A stretch of DNA of 64,000 nt from Pseudonocardia kunmingensis (lineage in GTDB: Bacteria; Actinomycetota; Actinomycetes; Mycobacteriales; Pseudonocardiaceae), in the NCBI RefSeq assembly GCF_006716445.1, contig NZ_VFPA01000009.1, forward strand, positions 1 through 64,000. Direction: 5' to 3'. The notes under the pieces were generated by a model, which saw only the letters and a program-made list of their open reading frames with translations, was not told where the DNA came from and did not search any database. The position numbers and the translations under genes are program-made. This document shows positions 17,796 through 26,371 of this stretch, one piece after another (positions within the stretch are counted from its first letter, which is position 1; the number at the start of each line of letters is the position of its first letter).

Positions 17796-19337
17796 TCATG
17801 TCCCTCCTCGCGAAAGTTCTCTGGGGTGGCATTCGCGTGAAGCACCGGAGCGGCGTGTCGCGAGGGCGTCGAGGTGCGCCTGGATCGCGGCGCGGGCGGC
17901 TCGGGCGGTGCCGCTGGTGTTGGCCGCCGCATAGCCCGCACTCGTCGCACCGCCAGCAGCAGGAGGCGAGGTTGCGGGGTGACGATCGTCGACATCGTGA
18001 CGGTGGCCGACCAGGTGCGCGGGAAGCTCTTGGGCCCGATCTCGCCAGGGGGCGAGTCGGTAGCCGAGGACGGCGAGCGGTTGATGCACGCCCCGCATCG
18101 CGTCACCGCGATGCCGGTCGGGCGCGTCAGGGTGGTGATCGATGGCGTAGACGAGTCCACGCGGACTCCACCCGGCGTCCCACCACGGGCGGAGCAACCG
18201 GACCGCCCGCCAAAGCGGGATCTTCGCTCGACCGGATACCCCCCCGCGGTCTAGGCCTAGGCGTGTGAACAGGCACTTTGTAGCGGAAATGCGTTCAGGA
18301 GCGGTCTTGGGGACCCGCCAGACTGGCCATGGTTGAGGGGCTGGATTTGAGGGGTCTAGCCGATTTTGCGTCAAGGGCTTGTTAGACCAACCCAAACAAG
18401 GGGAGGGGTCGCCATGTTGATCGGAATGGCTGCTGACCTGGTGATCCTCGCGCTGGAGGGCCGGCTCGGCCGACAGCTCTGAGGCCTTGAGCGGGGTTGT
18501 TGTTGTGAGCGCGTAGGTGGGGGTGCGGCCATGGGGAGTGCCAAGAAATTGCGCGCTTGCGCCGGGTTCGACGACAACGACGAGTCCCTGTTCGCGGGCC
18601 CAAGCAAGCACGCGGGAGACGGTGCGTGTAGCGCGTGCGCCGGCAGCGCCCAGGCGTTCAAGGGTGAGTGCCGTGATGAGCCCGGTCTCCCAGTCCATGC
18701 AGCACACGAGCTGGTGGAGGATCGCGGTCCATGCGGCGGCGCGGTCGGATCGCCAGTTCTGCTTCGCGACGAGGTCAGTGATGACGCGGATCGCTGTGGC
18801 CTGGTCCTTGATGATGGTCCAACCCGGCTCGAGGAAGTGTCGCCATCCGGGGTGTGGTTGATAGCGACCCGAGCGCAGCCGATCCGCGGCTCGCGCTCTC
18901 CCATAGGAAAGGCGCCTCTTCGTCGCACGTGCTGCGGAGATCGCCGTGCCGCGTTGGGTTGTTCGGGCTTGCCGTGGTCGCGGGTCTCGGGGGGCGGGCG
19001 AGCGCGCGGCGCGGCCGCGGGGACTTCGAGAGCCTGCACGCAGCCCAGCGCGCAGTGGGGGTGGTGATGTCTGGATCGGTGCCTCGACATCGCCAGGGCC
19101 GACTGCGTCTGCATGAAGGTGGAAGCGACACAGCGATCCGTCGGGATGTGCGGCTAGGACGGCATTCCCGCGGCCCTGGTCGTAACACGGCATGCAGAAG
19201 CCGGGTACCGACGTGCTCGGGAGCGTGGCGACGTCGTGGTCGCCGTGGGTAGAACTGGGCAGGCCGCAGCTACCGACATGTGCAGTGTCACCGTGTCGGG
19301 ATCGCGCCGGGGCCCGTCCAGGATGTATCCTGGACAC
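17796..19337 (-). CDS. Putative plasmid replication initiator (actinobacterial Rep-like)
   Basis: Up to 513 residues from GTG 19337. An N-terminal cysteine/histidine cluster (FCMPCYDQG, then SLCRFHLH) is followed by a winged-helix-like central region (RVITDLVAKQNWRSDRAAAW, ILHQLVCCMDWETGLITALT, ATRTVSRVLAWAREQGLVVV) and a C-terminal part with WDAGWSPRGLVYAIDHHPD. This plan matches helix-turn-helix replication initiators of actinobacterial plasmids; I recognise the style, not a named protein. The first ~35 residues are poor in coding character and overlap a palindrome at 19316-19335, so the real start may be further in. parAB next door supports a replication role. Confidence 0.6.
   Translation of the reverse strand: MSRIHPGRAPARSRHGDTAHVGSCGLPSSTHGDHDVATLPSTSVPGFCMPCYDQGRGNAVLAAHPDGSLCRFHLHADAVGPGDVEAPIQTSPPPLRAGLRAGSRSPRGRAARSPAPRDPRPRQARTTQRGTAISAARATKRRLSYGRARAADRLRSGRYQPHPGWRHFLEPGWTIIKDQATAIRVITDLVAKQNWRSDRAAAWTAILHQLVCCMDWETGLITALTLERLGAAGARATRTVSRVLAWAREQGLVVVVEPGASAQFLGTPHGRTPTYALTTTTPLKASELSAEPALQREDHQVSSHSDQHGDPSPCLGWSNKPLTQNRLDPSNPAPQPWPVWRVPKTAPERISATKCLFTRLGLDRGGVSGRAKIPLWRAVRLLRPWWDAGWSPRGLVYAIDHHPDAPDRHRGDAMRGVHQPLAVLGYRLAPWRDRAQELPAHLVGHRHDVDDRHPATSPPAAGGATSAGYAAANTSGTARAARAAIQAHLDALATRRSGASRECHPRELSRGGT
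19316..19335. promoter_or_regulatory. 20-bp palindrome at the start of the Rep-like gene
   Basis: Arms GTCCAGGAT and ATCCTGGAC are separated by GT. The palindrome overlaps the annotated GTG start region of the Rep-like gene and could be its operator or a Rep-binding site. Confidence 0.45.
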
Positions 19338-19435
19338 GCGAAAGCGCCCTTCCTTGGCAGGTTGGGTGGAACGCCTCGGCTGGTAACCGAGGCACGACGT
19401 CAGTCGGGCGGCATCCCGACAGACGTGACCGTTCG

Positions 19436-19466
19436 TCGAGGCGGCCCCGCTACGGGGCCGCCTCGA
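19436..19466. terminator. Strong hairpin downstream of the small DNA-binding gene
   Basis: A perfect 14-bp stem (TCGAGGCGGCCCCG and its mirror) with a CTA loop. It begins four bases beyond the stop of the minus-strand gene at 19471 and so probably terminates it and insulates the Rep-like gene. Confidence 0.75.
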
Positions 19467-19470
19467 TTGC

Positions 19471-19716
19471 TTATGAGGCCTTCGTCAAGGGCAGTTCCTC
19501 CTGCTGACCGGCAGTCTTGGGTTGGGCGTAGTCAGGGATCGGGAGTCCGAGATGCTCGCCCACGATCCGCGTGATCACGTCCTGGACGTCGATCCCATCG
19601 CGTCGGGCGATGGCTTCGACTTGAGCCCGGTAGGGCAGCGGCAGCCGTACGGCTGTGAACACACGAGGCCCCTTGGAGGGGCGCCCACGCTTGTGTCCTG
19701 AGCTGCTACTCGCCAT
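19471..19716 (-). CDS. Small ribbon-helix-helix-like DNA-binding protein
   Basis: 81 residues. A basic, Ser/Gly/Lys-rich N-terminus (SSSGHKRGRPSKGPRV) leads to FTAVRLPLPYRAQVEAIA, then DVQDVITRIVGEHLG, a strand-helix-helix arrangement as in CopG/Arc-type regulators. This kind of protein controls copy number or partition on plasmids. It lies between the Rep-like gene and a WhiB-like gene with terminator-like hairpins on both sides. Its target is not known. Confidence 0.6.
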   Translation of the reverse strand: MASSSSGHKRGRPSKGPRVFTAVRLPLPYRAQVEAIARRDGIDVQDVITRIVGEHLGLPIPDYAQPKTAGQQEELPLTKAS

Positions 19717-19813
19717 GGACAGGAGTTATACCGGTGATCGGCTCGCCGGCGCAGCCGACTCGCCGACAAGGTGAAACAGAAACAACTAGCGCACCCGTCC
19801 GTGGGGCACCTCC

Positions 19814-19840
19814 GCGGCGACCAGCGTTGCTGGTCGCCGC
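19814..19840. terminator. 12-bp stem hairpin in the region before the WhiB-like gene
   Basis: Arms GCGGCGACCAGC and GCTGGTCGCCGC with a GTT loop. It lies in the 284-base divergent gap between the small DNA-binding gene and the WhiB-like gene, where no terminator is needed by orientation. It may act as a replication or regulatory structure. Confidence 0.45.
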
Positions 19841-20000
19841 CCCCTCCCTGTAGGCGATGGCGCACGCTCAGGTTGCGCCGTGTCCCCACCTGGGTGCGTC
19901 CAAGTTGAGTAGTTTTGCTCACTGGTAAGTGCGAGTCGCCCCTCTCAGAATCCAAAGTATGTCGATCATGGGTGTCCCGGGATCCCGCGGGAGGGCCGGG

Positions 20001-20357
20001 ATGACTGGGGAGGGGTGGAGCTGGCGGGGCGCTGCGCGCTGCCGGACGGACAACGCCAACAACCTCTTCGTACGCGGGGCCAAGCAGCGGGACGCGCGGG
20101 TGTTCTGCCGGCCGTGCCCGGTTCGGACCGAGTGCCTGGCGCATGCCCTTGACGCCCGCATCGAGTGGGGGGTGTGGGGCGGCATGACCGAGCGCGAGCG
20201 GCGGGCGTTGCTCCGCCGGCGACCGGACGTGAAGTCCTGGACGGTGCTCCTGTACGCCGCGCGCCAGGAGCACTACATCTCGGCCGAGGCAACTGACAGC
20301 GACGAGAGGTCGGGCTGCTATCGAGCTAGGCCCACGCGTCTCCCGAAGCCGGTCTGA
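20001..20357 (+). CDS. WhiB-like iron-sulfur regulator
   Basis: 118 residues from ATG 20001, with GGGAGG upstream. The four cluster ligands are Cys14, Cys36, Cys39 and Cys45, the classic spacing C-x21-C-x2-C-x5-C. The GVWGG turn and basic tail ERRALLRRRPDV follow. Wbl proteins hold a [4Fe-4S] cluster and bind the primary sigma factor region 4 to alter transcription. Plasmid and phage Wbl copies are known to interfere with host Wbl regulation. The C-terminal 40 residues are not typical of WhiB or WhiD and may be a separate extension. Confidence 0.88.
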   Translation: MTGEGWSWRGAARCRTDNANNLFVRGAKQRDARVFCRPCPVRTECLAHALDARIEWGVWGGMTERERRALLRRRPDVKSWTVLLYAARQEHYISAEATDSDERSGCYRARPTRLPKPV

Positions 20358-20417
20358 AGCACAACCCTCGCCTCGAGCTCTTGTCCCAGAGGGTGGGGCG
20401 CCGTACCGCTCGCGCTG

Positions 20418-20741
20418 GTGATCATGGATCATGGTCGTGCACGCGGCTGGCATCGCATCCACTGTGGACCGTTGCGAGAATGCCGCAGCTGCCGCCCCCG
20501 TCTTCGGTGGGCGAACGCGACCGGCGGGGGCTCGTTGACGATCGGACACGGCGGTATGCCGCGGTGGGTCGTGGCGGTCGAGTTGACCATCGAACTGTCC
20601 GCGGTCACCCAGGAAGAAGCCGAAGAGCGCGCGAGGCAAGCTCTGCGGAGCCGCCGTGACAGCGGCGCCCGGATCATGCGCCAGCAGGTGCGCTGGGTAG
20701 TGCCGCCAAACGGCGACGAAAGCGCCCGACATGGTGACTGA
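20418..20741 (+). CDS. Hypothetical protein
   Basis: Up to 107 residues. The conserved-looking part is the C-terminal 60 residues (PRWVVAVELTIELSAVTQEE, then ARQALRSRRDSGARIMRQQV). An upstream Cys-rich portion (HCGPLRECRSCRP) may be part of the protein. Starts at 20418 (GTG) or 20556 (ATG) are both possible and neither has a clear ribosome-binding site. Not recognised. Confidence 0.4.
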   Translation: MIMDHGRARGWHRIHCGPLRECRSCRPRLRWANATGGGSLTIGHGGMPRWVVAVELTIELSAVTQEEAEERARQALRSRRDSGARIMRQQVRWVVPPNGDESARHGD

Positions 20742-20918
20742 GCCGCGGGCCCCGGCGGGACGTTCAGCAACGGAGAGATAGCCGCGACAGTCCTCCCATC
20801 GCGCGCTCGCTCTGGCGCGCACTCTCCGGGCCACGGTCAGCCCGCGCCCCCCGTCGACGCGGGTGGCCTACCTCTACCGTTGTCGATTTCCGTGCAGCCA
20901 CAGCAACAGGAGGCCGCG

Positions 20919-21371
20919 ATGAGCAGCGGCGACTCGCTCCCGCTCGACCCGCAGCTGGTGGCCGCGCTCGAGGAGGCGATGAGCATCTGGGCGTCGCCGG
21001 GCCTCATCGAGGATCACATGCGCCCCGATACCGGCCCGGTCGCGCTGCTGACGATGACGCCGTCGGTGACCGTGCAGACCAGCGACGAACATCCCGGCGC
21101 TGAACTCGTCGACGTGGTCGTCGCCTCCCTGCTGCGCTGGGGCTTCGATCTGGTCACCGCGATCGAACCGGCCGAACTCGCCGCGCTTCCACTGCTGCCT
21201 GCCTGGCGCGCGACGTTCGACGCGGCCGGCAACACGCTGCACATCCGCGAACCCGGCGGTGTGTTCTACGACGGCGACCTCGGCGCCGACCTACCAGCGG
21301 GTTGGCACCAGGCCCTCCACCGCCGCGGCTGCCTCGTCGTGCTCGTCTGCAGCGCGATCGCGTCGACATAA
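20919..21371 (+). CDS. Hypothetical protein
   Basis: 150 residues. The ATG at 20919 is fixed by AGGAGG five bases upstream. The sequence is acidic with mixed helices and strands (DPQLVAALEEAMSIWASPG, VALLTMTPSVTVQTSD, ELVDVVVASLLRWGFDLV) and ends in a short hydrophobic stretch GCLVVLVCSAIAST. No catalytic motif or signal peptide. It looks like a real but unassigned actinobacterial protein. Confidence 0.6.
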   Translation: MSSGDSLPLDPQLVAALEEAMSIWASPGLIEDHMRPDTGPVALLTMTPSVTVQTSDEHPGAELVDVVVASLLRWGFDLVTAIEPAELAALPLLPAWRATFDAAGNTLHIREPGGVFYDGDLGADLPAGWHQALHRRGCLVVLVCSAIAST

Positions 21372-21828
21372 GCGACCGGTTCGAGCGGATCACGGCAGCC
21401 AGCCGCGCGGGCCGGGTCGTGGGAGCGCGGCTACTTCTGGCCTGACCCATTCGTGAGGACCGCCGCGCCCCAGTCGTGCTCGGGTCGACACGTACGCGTC
21501 GGCGTGTCCCTTCGGGCAGGCACCGCTCGTTCGGCGCGCTCGGAACTTCGCTCCAGCGAGGGTTGCGATCACGCAACGCAAATGCCTTGACCAGCCAGTT
21601 CTGTCAAACGGCCCCGAGATCGGTGGTCGTCGTGCAAACCTCCGTCCAAGGTCAAACCGGCGGTGTCCGGACCCTTCCAGAGGCGAGAGCGACGCGCGCC
21701 CCCGGGATCCGGTTGCGAACGGATGACTGGCTTGATCGACGAACTGCTGAGCCCTCGCTCGGGGCTGAAATGGCGCTGCCGATGATCTCGGCCCGGGCGG
21801 GTCCTCGACGAGGCTGGAGGGAACCTGC
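21372..21828. other. No gene seen; upstream region of the secreted protease gene
   Basis: The 457 bases contain only low-quality frames. The last part holds the GGAGG ribosome-binding site of the protease gene. No repeat or operator stands out. Confidence 0.5.
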
Positions 21829-23214
21829 ATGCGAGCTGATCATCCGGAACCCACGTCATTCACGCGCTGCCTCCAACGCACCGGGCTGGTACTGAGCACC
21901 GTCTGCCTGGGCCTGAGCATGTCCGGCGCCGCAGCAGTGGCCGAGCCCCCACCGCCGACCCCCACCCCGGTAACCGGTACCGAGCCGGCACTAGCGCCGA
22001 GCGCGCCGGTTCCGGTACCCCCGCGGCATCCCGCGACCGCCGATGGCCCGGCAGTGACGGAACCGGCGCCGGCCGCGCTGAACAGCCTCATCGACCCGGC
22101 GATGCTGGAGTCGCTGCAGCAGTCGATCGTCGGCCTGGTCATCGTCTGGAGCGAGCATGAGGACCCGTTCGCCTGGCTGACCGCACCGCCGCAGGACCCG
22201 GCGGCGACACCCGAGCCGGAGCTGCCGGTCTTCTCGATCTGCACCGGGTGGTTCGACACCCCGACGACCATCGCCACCGCCGGCCACTGCGTCGACCCCG
22301 AGGAGGGCCGGATCGCGATGCACCTGGAGCGCGGCGGCGTCGACCCCGAGACCGGCCTCCCGACACCGGTCGACTACTCCCGGCCCGCGCCGACGGCCAC
22401 CGTGTACGCGTTCCAGCCGCGGGAGCTGCCGGGTGCGGTGCTCACCTCCCCGGTGATCGTGCGGGTGCACAGCTTCCGCAAGGCCACGGACGGCGACACC
22501 GCCAAACTCGAGGTGCATGGCATGCCACCGGCCAAGCCGCTGGCGATCGCCCCGACCGCGCCCAAGCTCGGCGAACCGGTGACCTCCATCGGCTTCCCCG
22601 GCGTGAACATCTCCGACACCGACGGCGTCAACATCGACAAGCTGCTGGAGGGCGGCGGCGCGACGCCCGCGGAGATCCTCCAGGACTCCCGCCTGCACCC
22701 GGTGAACACCAGTGGGACGATCATGTCCCGGCAGTTCCGGCAGGGCGTAGCGGTTTATCAGGTCAACGCCGACTTCGCGGGGGGCCTGTCCGGCGGGCCG
22801 ACGGTCAACTCCCGCGGCGAGGTCTACGGCATCAACAGCATGATGACCGTGGCGTTCTTCGCGCAGAACTTCAACGTCATCACCGACACCGGGATGCTCC
22901 GCGAGTTCCTCGGACACTCGCAGCCCCAGCCGCAGCTTCAGCTCGAGCCGCAGGCCGAGGTTCCGCCGGCGGTGGCCGATCCGGCCGCCTCCACCGCGCC
23001 GGTCCAGCCCGCGAGCCAGGCCAGCGCTGAGGCTGCACGCAGCGACACCCCCGCTGGCGGCGCGCCCGTCGGGTGGATCGTCGCCGGTTCGGTTCTCGGC
23101 GGAGCGGTTGTGGGGGGTCTTGTCATTCCTCGTCTCCGGCGCTCGAGGCGCGGGCCCGCGGCGGGCGAGCCCGCCGACAAGGCTGCGACGACACCGGAAC
23201 CTGCCTCGACATAG
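21829..23214 (+). CDS. Secreted, membrane-anchored trypsin-like serine protease
   Basis: 461 residues. A signal peptide (RTGLVLSTVCLGLSMSGAAA) is followed by a Pro-rich linker. The protease domain has the His motif TIATAGHCVD near residue 148 and the Ser motif GGLSGGPTVNS near residue 322; the Asp is probably in the DGDTAKLEV stretch. Near the C-terminus a Pro/Gln/Ala spacer precedes one transmembrane helix (GWIVAGSVLGGAVVGGLVI) and a basic tail. It would sit outside the cell, tethered to the membrane, and degrade an unknown protein. The CopC-like gene starts two bases after its stop, so the two form an operon. Confidence 0.8.
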   Translation: MRADHPEPTSFTRCLQRTGLVLSTVCLGLSMSGAAAVAEPPPPTPTPVTGTEPALAPSAPVPVPPRHPATADGPAVTEPAPAALNSLIDPAMLESLQQSIVGLVIVWSEHEDPFAWLTAPPQDPAATPEPELPVFSICTGWFDTPTTIATAGHCVDPEEGRIAMHLERGGVDPETGLPTPVDYSRPAPTATVYAFQPRELPGAVLTSPVIVRVHSFRKATDGDTAKLEVHGMPPAKPLAIAPTAPKLGEPVTSIGFPGVNISDTDGVNIDKLLEGGGATPAEILQDSRLHPVNTSGTIMSRQFRQGVAVYQVNADFAGGLSGGPTVNSRGEVYGINSMMTVAFFAQNFNVITDTGMLREFLGHSQPQPQLQLEPQAEVPPAVADPAASTAPVQPASQASAEAARSDTPAGGAPVGWIVAGSVLGGAVVGGLVIPRLRRSRRGPAAGEPADKAATTPEPAST

Positions 23215-23216
23215 CC

Positions 23217-23789
23217 ATGGCCCTCCGCATGTCCAGTGCACGGCGGCTGCTGATCGTCACCGCGGTCGTCGCTCATCTGCTGACGGTCAGCTGGGTGTGG
23301 GCGAGCCCCGCGTCGGCGCACACCCAGCTGGTCGCCAGCGACCCGCCGGACGGGGCGACTCTGGGCGACCCGCCTGAGGCGGTCACGCTGACCTTCACCG
23401 AGGTCAACGGCACGGTCTCGATCATCACGGTGCACGATCCAAGCGGCCGGCCGGTCTCCACCGACACTCCGAAGCTCGCAGGGGTCGACAGCCTCCGAGT
23501 GCCGCTCGCCATGCTGACCGACCCCGGCCGTTACGAGACGCGCTACCTGGTGACCGATGCTGACGGACATCAGATCCGCGGCATCCTCACGTTCACACTC
23601 ACCGCCCCCGTAGCAAGCTCTCCGAGCCCTGCGGTTCCCGACCAAGGCATCGGGGCTGAACCCACCCGCGAGGGCGATTCGAAGCCGGCATGGCCGTGGC
23701 TCGTCGTCACGCTGGCGGCCGTGGCCGCCGGGTGCGCCGGGATCTTGCGCGTCTACCTGACCAGCCCTTCCCGCCGGCGCCCCTGGTGA
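23217..23789 (+). CDS. CopC/YcnJ-type copper-resistance domain protein, membrane anchored
   Basis: About 190 residues. A signal peptide ends near SPASA-H, which leaves an N-terminal His as in CopC proteins (AHTQLVASDPPDG), where it is a copper ligand. The CopC fold continues with VTLTFTEVNG, RVPLAMLTDPGRYETRY and DADGHQIRGILTFTL. A C-terminal helix (PWLVVTLAAVAAGCAGIL) anchors it. It is probably an extracytoplasmic copper carrier, in operon with the serine protease and without a CopD partner here. Confidence 0.8.
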   Translation: MALRMSSARRLLIVTAVVAHLLTVSWVWASPASAHTQLVASDPPDGATLGDPPEAVTLTFTEVNGTVSIITVHDPSGRPVSTDTPKLAGVDSLRVPLAMLTDPGRYETRYLVTDADGHQIRGILTFTLTAPVASSPSPAVPDQGIGAEPTREGDSKPAWPWLVVTLAAVAAGCAGILRVYLTSPSRRRPW

Positions 23790-23859
23790 CCGACTACCAG
23801 CGGCTCCGCGAAGACCGCACCGAGATCCTGACCCTCCCACCGATCGGCCGCAGCAATCC

Positions 23860-23896
23860 GACCGGCAGGGGCGCGCACCCGGGCGCCCTGCCGGTC
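23860..23896. terminator. Hairpin after the protease-CopC operon
   Basis: Arms GACCGGCAGGG and CCCTGCCGGTC (11 bp, perfect) with a GC-rich loop, about 70 bases after the CopC stop codon. Confidence 0.6.
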
Positions 23897-24017
23897 GACG
23901 CTGCTCAGATAGGCCGGAGCATCCGTCGATCAAGCACCACCGGCGGGTGGACGCCATGGGGCAATGCCGAAGCTGTCGGAGGAAGGGGAGCCGCTGGTGG
24001 TGAGCCAGGCCCGGGTG

Positions 24018-24227
24018 TCAGAGGTCGAACTCGCCGCCAGCGGCGCCATCGAGGAAGGCTCGCCACTCGTCGCGGGTGAACTTCAGAACAGGGCCGGTCC
24101 GGTCCTTGCTGTCGCGGACCAGAACCACTCCATACTCGTCCACGAGGTTGTCGGCGACTTCGACGCAGTTGCCACCGTTGTTGCTGCGTGTGCTCTTGCG
24201 CCAGACGGCGCCGGTCAGGTCATGCAC
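24018..24227 (-). CDS. DUF397 family small protein
   Basis: 69 residues, the usual DUF397 size, with the family core AVWRKSTRSNNGGNCVEVAD, then VLVRDSKDRTGPVLKF and EWRAFLDGA. DUF397 proteins nearly always pair with an XRE/DUF5753 regulator, as here, where the start overlaps the end of the upstream gene by eight bases. In Streptomyces such pairs control development or antibiotic production, possibly in an anti-regulator manner. Confidence 0.88.
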   Translation of the reverse strand: MHDLTGAVWRKSTRSNNGGNCVEVADNLVDEYGVVLVRDSKDRTGPVLKFTRDEWRAFLDGAAGGEFDL

Positions 24228-25122
24228 CGCTGAATCCCTTCGAAGCTGCGGAGATCATCTTCCTGGACTTGGCTTCGTCGAGTGCCCGCTTCTGCAGGTC
24301 GTCCCAGACGAGCCGGTAGGCGCCGACTTCGTCGGCCTTGTTGAGGTACATCGCGCCGGTCAGGGTGTCGGCGTAGACGAGTGATGGCTCCAGCGGTTCA
24401 CCCGTGCGGGGATCGGCTGGGAAGTCGAGCAGCGCGAAAGCGCTTGCACCCATGCCGCCGTGCACGCCGGCGGACCAGGGGAGGATGCGGATCGATACGC
24501 TTGCCTGCTGCGTGACCTCGAGTAGGTGGTCTAGCTGCTCGGCCATCACTGCCTCGCCGCCGACCGGCCGGTGTAGCACGGCCTCGTTCAGGATGGCGGT
24601 CAGATGAGGCGCCCGAGGGCGGGTCAGGAGTGATTGGCGTTCCAGGCGGACGTGCACCCGGCGCTCGATCTCCTCTTCGTCGGTGTAGCCCGGAGGCATG
24701 CTGTTGATCTGCTTGGCGTAGGACCGGGTTTGGAGCAGGCCCGGAATCAGTTCCGCCTCGTACTGGCTGATCGTCTGGGCGGAGTCCTCCAGCGACACGT
24801 AGAGACCGAACCACGCTGGCAGGTCGCTCTCGGTGTAGTCGTGCCACCAGGACTTCTTGCGGCCGTTGCGGGTCTCGGCGGTCAAGGCCAGCAACATCTC
24901 GCGTTCCTGCGAGTTGGCACCGTAGAGATCCAACATCGCCCGGACATCGACATCGCGGAACCGCACCCGCTCGTCGCCGTCCTCGATGCGGCCCAGCGTC
25001 GCTCGCGCGCGTTGGAGCGCGTTCGCGGCCTGCTCTTGGGTGAGCGCGGCTTGCGTGCGCAGCGCGACGAACCGCCGGCCGATGTGGCGACGGACCAGCG
25101 CGGACCCCACCATGTCGGTCAC
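24220..25122 (-). CDS. XRE-family regulator with DUF5753 domain
   Basis: 300 residues. The N-terminal helix-turn-helix is FVALRTQAALTQEQAANAL followed by QRARATLGRIEDG. The DUF5753 domain covers residues ~85-290, including QTISQYEAELIPGLLQT, RRVHVRLERQSLL and LPWSAGVHGG. It is the standard partner of the DUF397 protein encoded downstream. The target genes are unknown; three tiny genes start about 340 bases away on the other strand. Confidence 0.88.
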   Translation of the reverse strand: MTDMVGSALVRRHIGRRFVALRTQAALTQEQAANALQRARATLGRIEDGDERVRFRDVDVRAMLDLYGANSQEREMLLALTAETRNGRKKSWWHDYTESDLPAWFGLYVSLEDSAQTISQYEAELIPGLLQTRSYAKQINSMPPGYTDEEEIERRVHVRLERQSLLTRPRAPHLTAILNEAVLHRPVGGEAVMAEQLDHLLEVTQQASVSIRILPWSAGVHGGMGASAFALLDFPADPRTGEPLEPSLVYADTLTGAMYLNKADEVGAYRLVWDDLQKRALDEAKSRKMISAASKGFSGA

Positions 25123-25461
25123 CCGACCACCTCCGGACTCTGGGCGATGCCTCGCCCAAATTAAACGTGCACCGGTGTGACGCCGGCAAGGCTATCCGCG
25201 CCCCCCTCAGTCGGCAACATAAGTCTCACTACACAGTGCTCGGCCGCACATCGGTCGGTTGCTTTTTAGTCGGACTCATGTTTACTCTGTCACCTCAGCA
25301 CGTGCTGTTGTGGATCAACTACTGGCCGTCGTCGTACCTGCCAGCTGCTAGCCCCGGCCCGCCACCAGGCGCGGATGACCTCTGAGGAGGGGGCGTGAAC
25401 TCGTGCGCACCTCGGTACCGGCTCCATCGGCTCCACCCCATCGGCTCGTCATGGGCTCACC

Positions 25462-25572
25462 ATGGCCCGCCGCGCCAAGCAGGCCTTGGTCTCCGAGCTC
25501 CCGAGCGAGCGCATCTGGCGGTCGAGGGACCTGATGCGCCCCGCGGCTTCGTTCGCCAGCCGGGTGTTATGA
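25462..25572 (+). CDS. Tiny hypothetical protein 1 of a coupled trio
   Basis: 36 residues (begins MARRAKQALVSELP and includes SERIWRSRDLMRPAAS), with codon third positions almost all G or C. It overlaps the next frame by ATGA. No recognised family. Its reality rests on codon use and coupling only. Confidence 0.4.
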   Translation: MARRAKQALVSELPSERIWRSRDLMRPAASFASRVL

Positions 25573-25709
25573 GCACCGGAAGGACGGCCGCCGCGATTTG
25601 CCAGGTCTGCACTCGGAGCGGTCAGCAGGGCTACCAGGTCTGGCCTTGCAACATCGCCTCAGCCGCTCAGCCTGCAACGCGGATCCGAGATGCCGAGGTG
25701 CCACGATGA
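25569..25709 (+). CDS. Tiny hypothetical protein 2 of a coupled trio
   Basis: 46 residues, beginning MSTGRTAAAICQVC. It carries Cys residues in ICQVCTRSG and VWPCNI that could bind metal. The start overlaps the previous stop and its own stop overlaps the next start, both as ATGA. Function unknown. Confidence 0.4.
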   Translation: MSTGRTAAAICQVCTRSGQQGYQVWPCNIASAAQPATRIRDAEVPR

Positions 25710-25930
25710 GCTTCAGCTGGGGTCGGCCGCGGCGGGTCGTCGTGACCGCCTTCGCCCGCGATAGCCAGATGCTCCAGCAATGGGAGCTCGACCTGGCGGT
25801 CGGCCAACGGGTTCTTATCCCTGAAGGTACCCGGACACTCCAGGTGGACGATCCGGCGACGATCACACGCACCCGCGTGGCGCTCGGTGAGACGCGCCGG
25901 CGGCGAACAGCACACGGGCGACCGAGGTGA
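25706..25930 (+). CDS. Small hypothetical protein 3 of a coupled trio
   Basis: 74 residues, starting MSFSWGRPRRVVVTAFARD and continuing ELDLAVGQRVLIPEGTRTLQ, which suggests a small beta-rich domain. Codon use is strongly coding. It is translationally coupled to the preceding tiny gene. Confidence 0.45.
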   Translation: MSFSWGRPRRVVVTAFARDSQMLQQWELDLAVGQRVLIPEGTRTLQVDDPATITRTRVALGETRRRRTAHGRPR

Positions 25931-26371
25931 GCAAGTTGCTGGCGGGGTGCCGCAACGCGCGCCATCATGCATCTCCCCGGAGGTCCTGGAGTTCTTCCCC
26001 TGGCCACGGCATCCCGAGGTCGCCCACACATCAGCCGCAGATGCATGGCCCAGCGCCCGCAGTGCTCCCTGCCGCCGCAGGCCCCCGTCTCTGGCCCCTG
26101 AGTCGATCAGCTGCCGACGAGCACATGGTCTGTGACCGTCTGAGCGTGCCGCTACCTGCAACCGGCTGGCCGTCACCGTGCTGAGGCCATCTGACCGCCG
26201 GGACCGCGACGCGGCCCGAACGCGGCGCGCTTCTCTGTTCGGCCCAGCCCGCCACACCTCGAAACTCCCAGGACCGAGCACGTGCACGTGTCCTGGGTGA
26301 CGCCGCTCCGACAGCGGCACACCGGCTCGCCCGCGAGCCGGAACCACCGATGAACGCCTGGAAGGAGCCCG
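25931..26371. other. Upstream region of the lanthipeptide cluster
   Basis: A 441-base gap without a convincing gene. It should hold the lanthipeptide promoter. One clear inverted repeat (26267-26297) lies about 75 bases before the precursor start. Confidence 0.5.
26267..26297. promoter_or_regulatory. Inverted repeat upstream of the lanthipeptide precursor
   Basis: Arms CCCAGGAC and GTCCTGGG enclose a 15-base spacer that itself contains CACGTGCACGTG. It is in the right place for an operator or a leader-transcript hairpin. No regulator gene is assigned to it. Confidence 0.4.
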
